The notes under the pieces were generated by a model, which worked only from the letters and a program-made list of their open reading frames with translations, had not been told where the DNA came from and made no database searches. Below are positions 35,119 to 42,434 of a stretch of DNA of 64,000 bases, in pieces (the stretch's first letter is position 1; every line of letters begins with the position of its first letter). A program made the translations under genes and the position numbers. The DNA is from Pedobacter yonginensis (GTDB taxonomy: Bacteria > Bacteroidota > Bacteroidia > Sphingobacteriales > Sphingobacteriaceae), in NCBI RefSeq assembly GCF_003173595.1, contig NZ_QGNZ01000001.1, positions 496,001-560,000 on the forward strand, read 5' to 3'.

Positions 35119-35253
35119 GATCAAGTGCATTAGCGGCCAATTGCATAAATTTTAAGATGCAAACCTCAAAAAATAGATTGTGGGCAATCGCTTCTTTTTT
35201 GGAAATAAAACATTGAAGCAATAAAAGATGTTATAAGGAAAACCGGATAAAAT

Positions 35254-35502
35254 ATGGAGCACCTTGCACAAGCGATAGAACAGGAAACAAGAAAGAGACT
35301 TTACGAAAGAAATGAAGCATTAATGTTTTCGCTTAGAAATTACATCAGCTTTGCCAAATCCGATTTGGAGGCCAAAGTAGAGTTTGACTGTGAGAGAGCT
35401 ATTGAAACATTTCAACAGAAGGTAGAAGAGTTTAAGCAATTGCTTCAGAATACACATAGTGAAGTAAAAGCGGAAATGCTAAGCAGAAAATCTTCCATTT
35501 AG
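35254..35502 (+). CDS. Small helical hypothetical protein
   Basis: 82 aa, probably all alpha-helical (AQAIEQETRKRLYERNEALMFSLR ... ERAIETFQQKVEEFKQLLQ) with heptad-like spacing suggesting a coiled coil. No domain recognised and no signal peptide. It lies 110 bases upstream of a CoiA-like gene that appears to have its own promoter. Confidence 0.5.
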   Translation: MEHLAQAIEQETRKRLYERNEALMFSLRNYISFAKSDLEAKVEFDCERAIETFQQKVEEFKQLLQNTHSEVKAEMLSRKSSI

Positions 35503-35561
35503 TAAACCATATTGAACAGATCGAAAAATCAAATTCATTTCTATTATTTAGCAGTTTGAAC

Positions 35562-35592
35562 TTGTTTTGCTAAAATTTTTGGTATAAATTTG
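35562..35592 (+). promoter_or_regulatory. Promoter of the CoiA-like gene
   Basis: TTG at 35562-35564, 20 bases, then a perfect TAAATTTG at 35585-35592, 20 bases before the ATG at 35612. Confidence 0.55.
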
Positions 35593-35611
35593 CTTCCAAA
35601 TCGTCTTAAAA

Positions 35612-36331
35612 ATGGAACTTGAATTTCAGCATACCCATCACATTGCAAATGAAACTGATGCGTGTAAGGATGATCTGCAAGTTCCAGTAACCTCAATCCT
35701 TCAAAAAATACCCAGAACTTTTCCAGGAGAAACCCCATGGCATAAAAACTGGAAAAAAGCCTTTCCTAAAAACTATCGTGAAGTGTGTTTTTACGATGAA
35801 TCTTGTGGGGAAATGCATCGTGCCGACGTACATACGCCCTGCGGCACAACATTAGAATTTCAAAATTCACCAATATCCTTAGCAGAATTAGAAAGCAGAG
35901 AGTCTTTTTATCCTAATTTAATTTGGATTTTGAATGGAAAGAAATTTAAGGGCTTTAGAGTACTTAAAAATTTGCCTGATGTCCATCATCCGCGATTGGC
36001 AAATTATGAGTTTTGCATTTCAGATCATTTATCCATGGTCAGAAAATCAGAAGTTTCGGCGGGCGTAGCCAAACCCAAAATCTTAAATTTTTATCATCCC
36101 GAAATCAAGGGGATTCCCCTAACTTCTCATTATTATTCGTTTTGTTGGAAACAACCCCACAGCGTTTGGTTTTCTGCAAAATGTCCAATCTTGGTTGATC
36201 TAGGTGGCCATTTTCTCTATCAGCTCAAAAAACGAGAACAATTATCAGCCGATTATACCTATCTACAAATGCTAACCCGAAAATCTTTTATCGATCAATT
36301 TGTATCCTTTGATCTCACATCAGGCTCATAA
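35612..36331 (+). CDS. CoiA-like nuclease-domain protein
   Basis: 239 aa cytoplasmic protein. The middle contains the CoiA-type nuclease pattern: WHKNWKKAF near 44, a catalytic-looking HRADVHTPCGTTLEFQNSPIS (69-90) and RESFYPNLIWILNGKKF, the E...D-E-K arrangement of a restriction-endonuclease-like fold. In Gram-positives CoiA is a competence factor that processes DNA; in Bacteroidota such genes are stand-alone and their role is unknown. The N-terminal 40 residues and the C-terminal third match nothing recognised. Confidence 0.65.
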   Translation: MELEFQHTHHIANETDACKDDLQVPVTSILQKIPRTFPGETPWHKNWKKAFPKNYREVCFYDESCGEMHRADVHTPCGTTLEFQNSPISLAELESRESFYPNLIWILNGKKFKGFRVLKNLPDVHHPRLANYEFCISDHLSMVRKSEVSAGVAKPKILNFYHPEIKGIPLTSHYYSFCWKQPHSVWFSAKCPILVDLGGHFLYQLKKREQLSADYTYLQMLTRKSFIDQFVSFDLTSGS

Positions 36332-36403
36332 ATAAAACAAGCGCCTCTTTTTAACGGGCGCCTGCTTAATAACGATTTAAGATATTCAACCTAGATGGGT
36401 AGT

Positions 36404-36652
36404 TTATTCTTCGTGGTCAAGTTTGTCTTGACTTTCGTCCTCATCTTCCAAAGGATTATCGGTCAATTCATCATCTTCCTCTAATTCATCAACTTTTTCA
36501 TCTAATTGTGTGCCTTCTCCATCTGCAAATTGTACTTCTTCTTCGGTGTATTCATTTTCTTCAGCTTCGCTTGTATCGTCATCTGAATGTTCTGAGCGGG
36601 AGATTTGAAACTGCTCGATATTTTTGATCTCTTCTTCTTCGTGATTTTCCAT
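36404..36652 (-). CDS. Very acidic small protein
   Basis: 82 aa with roughly half of residues Asp or Glu, no Cys, and no predicted secondary-structure core (EEEEIKNIEQFQISRSEHSDD ...). Such acidic, disordered proteins occur in Bacteroidota with unknown roles. The ATG follows a poorly defined upstream region. An overlapping 60 aa frame on the same strand is an unlikely alternative. Confidence 0.45.
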   Translation of the reverse strand: MENHEEEEIKNIEQFQISRSEHSDDDTSEAEENEYTEEEVQFADGEGTQLDEKVDELEEDDELTDNPLEDEDESQDKLDHEE

Positions 36653-36892
36653 GATTGTAGATTTTTGTTTGGTAATACAACCATCAGAAACGCAGATAAG
36701 TTTCTACAGGTTAATTAAATTTTACAACTTCTAGTTGAATTAAATTCATCCCAGAACACGAACCTACTATTTGTTTAGGTATATCTACCAATTTAATGCA
36801 TTCATCGATTTTAGTAAATAAAAGGCCTTTTAAAGGAAACATTTCCCAATTTTTGATGTTCCAAATGAAAAACATACCTATTGAAAATTGTA

Positions 36893-37063
36893 ATGGAACA
36901 GGGTAGATCTAAAGCTCAAATCGACTCCAATAATAAAATAATGGCAACTTTCCTGATTGCATTATGCGCATTTGTTTTTTTTGCATTTGTGATCAGCTTC
37001 GTCAAAACAAAGAATCCATATCTCTTAGAAATTCAGAGCAAAATAGCGATGTTTAAGCAATAA
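36893..37063 (+). CDS. Small single-pass membrane protein
   Basis: 56 aa from ATG 36893: a charged N-terminus (MEQGRSKAQIDSNNK), one transmembrane helix (IMATFLIALCAFVFFAFVISFV) and a short tail. No recognised family. It is convergent with the TMEM220-type gene, with only one base between the stop codons. Confidence 0.45.
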   Translation: MEQGRSKAQIDSNNKIMATFLIALCAFVFFAFVISFVKTKNPYLLEIQSKIAMFKQ

Positions 37064-37064
37064 G

Positions 37065-37451
37065 CTAGCTAAAGGGAATTTTTAATACTTTTCTGGCATA
37101 AATATAATCAGCCAATAAAACAATAATAAGAATCACAAGTCCGCCGAATTCTCTGGTTTCCTCTATCCAAGGTTTTGTAGCCTTCATGCTTTGTACAATA
37201 TTCTCAGCATGGTGATTTTCATACCAATTTAAAACGCCGGTTTTATCAAATAATAAATAAATAGCATACAGCGCATAAACGGCTATACCAATTAAGTACG
37301 CTTTTGGATAGAATTTATGTTGTGCCGCCTTGAAGCAAAGCCAAGCACCATATAGGTAAATTGGCACCCAAATATATGGGTCAGGGTCATTATATTGGAG
37401 GGCAGCACTGACTACAAATAGAATACAGAAGATGATATTGAATATTTTCAT
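37065..37451 (-). CDS. Transmembrane 220 family protein
   Basis: 128 aa with four predicted membrane helices. The signature LQYNDPDPYIWVPIYLYGA near residue 22 is characteristic of the TMEM220 family, found in bacteria and animals; function unknown. ATG 37451 (MKIFNIIFC) is chosen over 37469, since the first helix starts there. Confidence 0.75.
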   Translation of the reverse strand: MKIFNIIFCILFVVSAALQYNDPDPYIWVPIYLYGAWLCFKAAQHKFYPKAYLIGIAVYALYAIYLLFDKTGVLNWYENHHAENIVQSMKATKPWIEETREFGGLVILIIVLLADYIYARKVLKIPFS

Positions 37452-37771
37452 GGATGTATTAAAAAGCATAAAGGAAATAATTTTTTATGTGATACTGAAA
37501 TGTATTTTGATAATCTGCAAGGGCGCTTATCCAATGCGAAAATGGCTGCCCAATCCCTCCATCAATAAATGAATACCCGCATCTCATTTTCAGCTTCTAC
37601 ATTTGGAATTTTTAGTTGGGGCGGCATTTATGTTGTTTAACTACTGTTGAATACGTCTTTTTTTGGGATGTTCCTATTCTTAATTTGAACTTGTTTATGC
37701 CCAATAGTTGTAAGTTTTAAAACTTAAAGGCACTAAGTTTGTTACGCTATAGTCTTTAAATAAATAAGATT
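37452..37771. other. Intergenic region
   Basis: About 320 bases, AT-rich, with no ORF, repeat or RNA gene recognised. It should contain divergent promoters for the TMEM220-type and OmpA-type genes. Confidence 0.4.
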
Positions 37772-38635
37772 ATGAAAATGTACAAATTGATCCCATTAGT
37801 ATTCTTTTCTATCATTTTGATAGCGGGGTGTGTAAGCAACAAAAAGTATGCTGAATTACAAACCACATACGCCCAGCTTCGAGAGCGAAACCAAGAGTTA
37901 AGCAATAAATACCAAGATAGCCAACGCGAATTAACTGGTGCAAACAGCAGGGTAAAAAGTTTGGAAGAACAAATTACTTCAGAACGGGCGAATGTAACTG
38001 CCCTTCAAGATGCTTTGAACAAATGCTTAAGCTCTAGCAACCAAGGTAATGTAAACATTTCTAAACTGGTTGATGAAATCAATTCTTCAAACAAATACAT
38101 TAAACAGTTGGTAAATGCAAAAAACAAAAGTGATTCGCTTAACATGGTGTTAACCAATAACCTAACGCGCTCTTTAAGCCGAGAAGAATTAGGTGATGTT
38201 GACGTTCAAGTGCTTAAAGGCGTGGTGTACATCTCCTTGTCTGATAACATGCTATACAAATCAGGTAGCTACGAAATTTCAGATAAATCGGGAGAAACGT
38301 TAAGTAAAATCGCTAAAATCATTAAAGATTACGAAAATTATGATGTACTGATTGAGGGTAATACCGATAACATTCCAATTGCGCAAACCAACATCCGAAA
38401 CAACTGGGATTTAAGTGCTTTGAGGGCCTCATCAGTAGTTCAAACACTTCAAAATAAATATGCAGTTGATCCTAAAAGATTAACGGCAGGCGGTAGAGGT
38501 GAGTTTAACCCAATTGCCGATAACAGTACGCCAGCGGGCAAAGCAAAAAACAGACGTACACAAATTATCATCACACCTAAATTAGATCAATTTATGGAAT
38601 TGATTGGTAAAGCGCCAGAACAAGCTCCAAAATAA
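37772..38635 (+). CDS. OmpA-family lipoprotein
   Basis: 287 aa. A lipobox LIAGC (Cys about residue 20) is followed by a long coiled coil (YAELQTTYAQLRERNQELSNKYQDSQREL ...) and a C-terminal OmpA-like peptidoglycan-binding domain (KSGSYEISDKSGETLSKIA, VLIEGNTDNIPI, NNWDLSALRASSVVQTLQ, RRTQIIITP). The peptidoglycan-contact Asp is in NTDN and the Arg in NRRTQ. It probably tethers the outer membrane to the cell wall. A terminator follows directly. Confidence 0.9.
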   Translation: MKMYKLIPLVFFSIILIAGCVSNKKYAELQTTYAQLRERNQELSNKYQDSQRELTGANSRVKSLEEQITSERANVTALQDALNKCLSSSNQGNVNISKLVDEINSSNKYIKQLVNAKNKSDSLNMVLTNNLTRSLSREELGDVDVQVLKGVVYISLSDNMLYKSGSYEISDKSGETLSKIAKIIKDYENYDVLIEGNTDNIPIAQTNIRNNWDLSALRASSVVQTLQNKYAVDPKRLTAGGRGEFNPIADNSTPAGKAKNRRTQIIITPKLDQFMELIGKAPEQAPK

Positions 38636-38654
38636 ATTACAGATTAAAATGTAT

Positions 38655-38689
38655 AAAAAGGCAAAATCCAAGCGGTTTTGCCTTTTTCA
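38655..38689 (+). terminator. Terminator after the OmpA-family gene
   Basis: A 12 bp perfect stem (38655-38666 with 38676-38687) containing a T5 in its 3' arm, loop of 9. Confidence 0.8.
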
Positions 38690-38826
38690 CTTTTATTAGA
38701 TTTTTATTTTAATATATTTAATAAATAATTATTGATTTTAATATTTTGTAACCATTTTAATTATAAATCATCTAACTTGTAACAAATTTGCTATTTTCAA
38801 AGGGTAATGTGTAAAAAAAATTAAAT

Positions 38827-39615
38827 ATGATACAGCTTGAGAATATGAGTGGGCTGTATAAAAGGGAGAGGGGCGTTGAGGCCTACTATCCAATGCGGGT
38901 CCTAATCGTTAAAGAAGCTTCAGGCTTTTTGTGTATGAATTCTGGCGACTACGAGTTAAGGCCGGGAAGGGTTTTCTTTATTCCAGAAGAAGGCATCATC
39001 AGATTAGAAGCCAATATACAATCTGCCTACTGGCTAAGTTTTACAAGCTATCTTTTCCTTGAATTTTTGCAGCAACATCCAGATCCTCAGGCGAAAAATC
39101 TTTTCTTAACATTATCCTATAAAGATTTAGATCAAAACAAACTGGCCAGAACCATTAGTGTGGTTGAACAACTCAATAAAGATTTGAAGTTGAAAAAGGA
39201 TATGAACTTCCTTGCACAATACATTTATCTCTTTCTGGGCTATGCTTCGGGCTTGGATGTTATGATGAAAGTGCTTACACCCGATGAAATGCAGCAACTG
39301 CTTCGTTTTAGGGCAATTTTAGAACAATATTTCCGGACCGAAAGAACTACAGGCTTTTACGCAGAGGGAATGGGCATGTCTGCAAAAAGGTTAAACACCT
39401 TTCTCGAAAATATTCTTGGTAAAAATTTACTCACCATTATTAGAGAAAGACTGGTTAGGGAAGCAGAAGAATTGCTCATCAATAGCGAATATTCAATAGC
39501 TGAAATATCAGAAAATTTGGGATACGGTAGAGTTGCAGCCTTTAACGCAACATATAAAAAGTATAAAGGAATATCGGTGGCCGAATTTATGCAGGGAGCG
39601 AAAATAGAAAATTGA
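38827..39615 (+). CDS. AraC-family transcriptional regulator
   Basis: 262 aa: an N-terminal cupin-like sensory part (residues 20-120, GDYELRPGRVFFIPEEG) and a C-terminal double helix-turn-helix (MGMSAKRLNTFLENILGK and YSIAEISENLGYGRVAAFNATYKKYKG). It has no membrane segment. Target and inducer unknown: the next genes encode a secreted VOC protein and a serine hydrolase, but two terminators lie between, so they need not be its regulon. Confidence 0.85.
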   Translation: MIQLENMSGLYKRERGVEAYYPMRVLIVKEASGFLCMNSGDYELRPGRVFFIPEEGIIRLEANIQSAYWLSFTSYLFLEFLQQHPDPQAKNLFLTLSYKDLDQNKLARTISVVEQLNKDLKLKKDMNFLAQYIYLFLGYASGLDVMMKVLTPDEMQQLLRFRAILEQYFRTERTTGFYAEGMGMSAKRLNTFLENILGKNLLTIIRERLVREAEELLINSEYSIAEISENLGYGRVAAFNATYKKYKGISVAEFMQGAKIEN

Positions 39616-39942
39616 TGCGACTACAAAAAAAATGTTGTATCCTTTCGATAAATCACTTCTTTATTAGCAGGTATTCCAGGCCCAACGCAATTGTTGCTTT
39701 TGCTTCAATCACATGAGGATTCGCTTACTGTCTCTCTTAATCAGTCGCATCAATTTTACAAGGCTAAATTAATAAAACCCAACCAAAACTGAAAATACCT
39801 ATTCTTCGATGTTGTAAACATTTTCAGTTTTTCATTCAAATATGGCTTGCTAGCCCATATTTTGGGCTTTTTTATGTGGAAAAGTATTCTTTTTTATCTA
39901 AATATGTTAAATTGCTAATAAAATCATCTTAATCTTCTAATT
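39616..39942. other. Intergenic region with two terminators
   Basis: No gene recognised. A 12 bp inverted repeat (39785-39796 with 39820-39831, T-rich end) and a 6 bp strong hairpin AGCCCA/TGGGCT (39852-39868) with a T run follow the AraC gene. Confidence 0.5.
39852..39873 (+). terminator. Terminator downstream of the AraC gene
   Basis: AGCCCA (39852-39857) pairs with TGGGCT (39863-39868), loop of 5, then TTTTTT. A second stem at 39785-39831 lies upstream. Confidence 0.6.
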
Positions 39943-40401
39943 ATGAAATACCTTTCAGTTATACTATTAACATTTTTCTTTCCATTAACCAAAATTGCAG
40001 CCCAAGAAAAGATGAGCAAACCAAAATCTGTCCTTAACCACATTGCCCTTTATGTTACCGATTTAAATACAGCAACTTCTTTTTACGAAAAAGTTTTTGA
40101 GCTGGAAAAGATTCCCGAACCCTTCCATGATGGAAAGCACACTTGGTTTAGCTTAGGTGCTGCTGGCCAATTGCATATTATACAAGGAGCGGTAGCGAGT
40201 AGGCGTTTTGATAAGAACGAACACTTATGCTTTAGTGTCCCATCTGTGGATGCATTTGTTAAAAAATTGAAATCTGAAAACATAAAATTTGAAAATTGGG
40301 CGGGCGATGCTGGAGGAATTACCCTTCGGGTTGATGGTGTCAAACAAGTTTATTTTACCGACCCCGATGGACATTGGCTAGAAGTAAACGATGCAAAATA
40401 A
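39943..40401 (+). CDS. Secreted VOC (glyoxalase-like) protein
   Basis: 152 aa with a signal peptide (MKYLSVILLTFFFPLTKIAA). The mature part is one VOC domain: LNHIALYVTDL with the His ligand, FDKNEHLCFSV, and FTDPDGHWLEV with the Glu ligand. Export is unusual for this superfamily and suggests a periplasmic role; substrate unknown. It may be co-transcribed with the serine hydrolase 73 bases downstream. Confidence 0.75.
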   Translation: MKYLSVILLTFFFPLTKIAAQEKMSKPKSVLNHIALYVTDLNTATSFYEKVFELEKIPEPFHDGKHTWFSLGAAGQLHIIQGAVASRRFDKNEHLCFSVPSVDAFVKKLKSENIKFENWAGDAGGITLRVDGVKQVYFTDPDGHWLEVNDAK

Positions 40402-40474
40402 ATATTGTAACAACGTTAAAGCTAAATGCTGCAAGTTGTTCTCAATCCATATATTTAGCCAATATCCCTAATTT

Positions 40475-41623
40475 ATGAATCGAATTACCTTTCCTAGATA
40501 TTTACTGTGTGCCTTTCTTCTTGTTGCTCAATCATTTTATGGCTTTGCCCAAAATGCAGAAGTAGAAAATGAAATACAGGATATTATGAAGAAATACAGC
40601 GCTATAGGAGTCTCCGTGGCGGTTGTTAAACAAAACAAAATCATCTACACACATTCATTCGGATTGAAAAATGTGGAAAATAACATCCCCTTAACCGATC
40701 AGGATATATTCAGGATTGCTTCCATTTCAAAATCATTTTCTGCCACATCCATCATGCAATTGGTAGAGGCTGGTAAACTATCGCTTGATACTGATTTCAG
40801 CGATTTGGTGGGCTTTAAAGTTAGAAACCCAAAATTTCCGGAAACCGTTATTACCTTGAAAATGATGCTTTCGCATCGTTCAAGCCTCAACGACAGTCAA
40901 GGGTATTTGAAACTAGACGTTATTAACCCGGATAAAAATCCCGAGTGGGCAAAATGTTACAACAACTACGAGCCCGGAAAGGGCTATGAATATTGCAATC
41001 TAAATTTTAATTTGATTGGTACGGTGATTGAAAAAATTTCAGGCGAACGTTTTGATAATTATGTGAAGAATCATTTATTAAAACCAATGGGTTTGTACGC
41101 AGGCTATTGTGTGGATTCGCTGGATGCTAACAGGTTTGTAACCTTATACGAATACCACAATGACACTAAAACCTTCACAGCCGCACCAACTGCTTATGCA
41201 CCGAGAAGGGAGGAAATTAAAAACTACGTAATGGGCTATTCAACTCCCATCTTTTCGCCTACGGGGGGTATGAAAATTTCGGCAACTGATTTGGCCAAGT
41301 ACATGACGATGCATATGAACTACGGAAACTACAATGGCATTAAAATCATGTCGAAAAAGCATGCAAAACTCATGCAAACCAAAATATCTGAAGAGGAAGA
41401 TTACGCAATGGCGATGAGAAGTGTAGAAGATTTAATCCCGGGCCTAACGCTTAAAGGCCATACCGGCTCGGCATATGGGTTATACAGTGCCATGTTTTTT
41501 AATCCCAAAGAGAAGTACGGCATTGTTGTCATTACAAATGGCTGCAATCCAATTTACACAAATGGATATTGCGATCTCATCCAAGCATCTGTAAACAGTT
41601 TGTACAATAACCTCATAAAGTAG
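40475..41623 (+). CDS. Class C beta-lactamase-related serine hydrolase
   Basis: 382 aa with a signal peptide (cleavage near FAQ, residue 26). Active-site serine S83 and lysine K86 lie in SISKSF, the tyrosine in YEYCNLNFN near 173 (Y-x-N type), and the third box is HTGSAYG near 330, where H replaces the usual K. The family includes peptidases, esterases and few true beta-lactamases, so resistance should not be assumed. Periplasmic. Confidence 0.85.
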   Translation: MNRITFPRYLLCAFLLVAQSFYGFAQNAEVENEIQDIMKKYSAIGVSVAVVKQNKIIYTHSFGLKNVENNIPLTDQDIFRIASISKSFSATSIMQLVEAGKLSLDTDFSDLVGFKVRNPKFPETVITLKMMLSHRSSLNDSQGYLKLDVINPDKNPEWAKCYNNYEPGKGYEYCNLNFNLIGTVIEKISGERFDNYVKNHLLKPMGLYAGYCVDSLDANRFVTLYEYHNDTKTFTAAPTAYAPRREEIKNYVMGYSTPIFSPTGGMKISATDLAKYMTMHMNYGNYNGIKIMSKKHAKLMQTKISEEEDYAMAMRSVEDLIPGLTLKGHTGSAYGLYSAMFFNPKEKYGIVVITNGCNPIYTNGYCDLIQASVNSLYNNLIK

Positions 41624-41627
41624 TCAT

Positions 41628-41828
41628 TTATAACAGCTTAGATAGCCCATTCTTCGGACGAAAAGCAGTTAAAATTCTGATTTCCGTTTTTATCGAACAA
41701 TTATTCTGACTTTTATTTAGGAAGAATTGGTGATTGCTCGCGGGCAAATCTATTAAAAGACATCGATCAGAAATAGACTTTGCGTATGCTGTGATGTAAG
41801 GGATATGGTCTTCGATTTTGTTATTCAT
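41628..41828 (-). CDS. Doubtful small ORF
   Basis: 66 aa from ATG 41828 (MNNKIEDHIPYITAYAKSI). It has no domain and moderate codon character; it may be spurious. It would be convergent with the serine hydrolase gene and downstream of the DUF3606 gene. Confidence 0.2.
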   Translation of the reverse strand: MNNKIEDHIPYITAYAKSISDRCLLIDLPASNHQFFLNKSQNNCSIKTEIRILTAFRPKNGLSKLL

Positions 41829-41841
41829 GTTAAAATTGGGC

Positions 41842-42039
41842 TTAGGAAATTGAACTTGCATTAAGAGTGTTTAGGTATTCCTTAATTTTCGTGAGCTCTA
41901 AATTCCTTATCGCTCTAACCGCAGATTTTAATCTTTCGCTGCTTACGCCAAGTCTGGCCGCCCAGTAATTGCGGTCTTTCTCATCTGCAATATCAATCAG
42001 CTCCGTATTAGAGCGAATCCAAGTTTCTTGATGTATCAT
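41842..42039 (-). CDS. DUF3606 protein
   Basis: 65 aa. The core DRNYWAARLGVSSERLKSAVRAI matches DUF3606, a short helix-rich domain (WA..LGVS...L..AV pattern) of unknown function common in Bacteroidota. It is divergent from a second DUF3606 gene at 42249; the two proteins are related but not identical. Function unknown, with a possible role in DNA maintenance inferred only from the ligD neighbour. Confidence 0.75.
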   Translation of the reverse strand: MIHQETWIRSNTELIDIADEKDRNYWAARLGVSSERLKSAVRAIRNLELTKIKEYLNTLNASSIS

Positions 42040-42248
42040 AGGTTTATATATTGGTTAGAGAGATAACAATATATTTCTACACTTGGTTTTTAAATAAAAC
42101 CTAATATTCTAAACTTTTACAGGCCTTTTGCGCTTATATATCGAAAGTTAAGTGTGTTTAGCGGAAGCTTCTAAAAAAGAGGATTGCAATTGAGAATTAA
42201 AACCTTTTTTGAATTCGTACTGTTCTATTGCCATCTAATCAATGTGTT

Positions 42249-42422
42249 ATGGACAACAAATCAAAAAAAGGTGTTGAAGACCGTGAAAACATCAACATCA
42301 ATGAGAGTTATGAAGTAGATTATTGGTCGAATAAGTTTGGTGTAAGCAAAGATAAGCTTAAAGCCACTGTTCAAATTGTAGGAACCTCATCAAAGGAGGT
42401 AGAAAAATACCTCACGAAATAA
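42249..42422 (+). CDS. DUF3606 protein upstream of ligD
   Basis: 57 aa from ATG 42249 (MDNKSKKGVEDRENININ). It contains YEVDYWSNKFGVSKDKLKATVQIVG, the DUF3606 pattern. It ends 12 bases before ligD on the same strand, so the two are almost surely one transcript, which suggests a role in or near the end-joining system; this is inference from position alone. An ATG at 42228 in frame is less likely. Confidence 0.75.
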   Translation: MDNKSKKGVEDRENININESYEVDYWSNKFGVSKDKLKATVQIVGTSSKEVEKYLTK

Positions 42423-42434
42423 AATCTTTAAATT

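Noticed and set aside
36502-36684. 60 aa minus-strand ORF overlapping the acidic protein gene
   Set aside because: It shares most bases with the better acidic frame and has no features.
40475-41623. A true beta-lactamase
   Set aside because: The third box is HTG and the family is broad; nothing specific to beta-lactam hydrolysis is seen.
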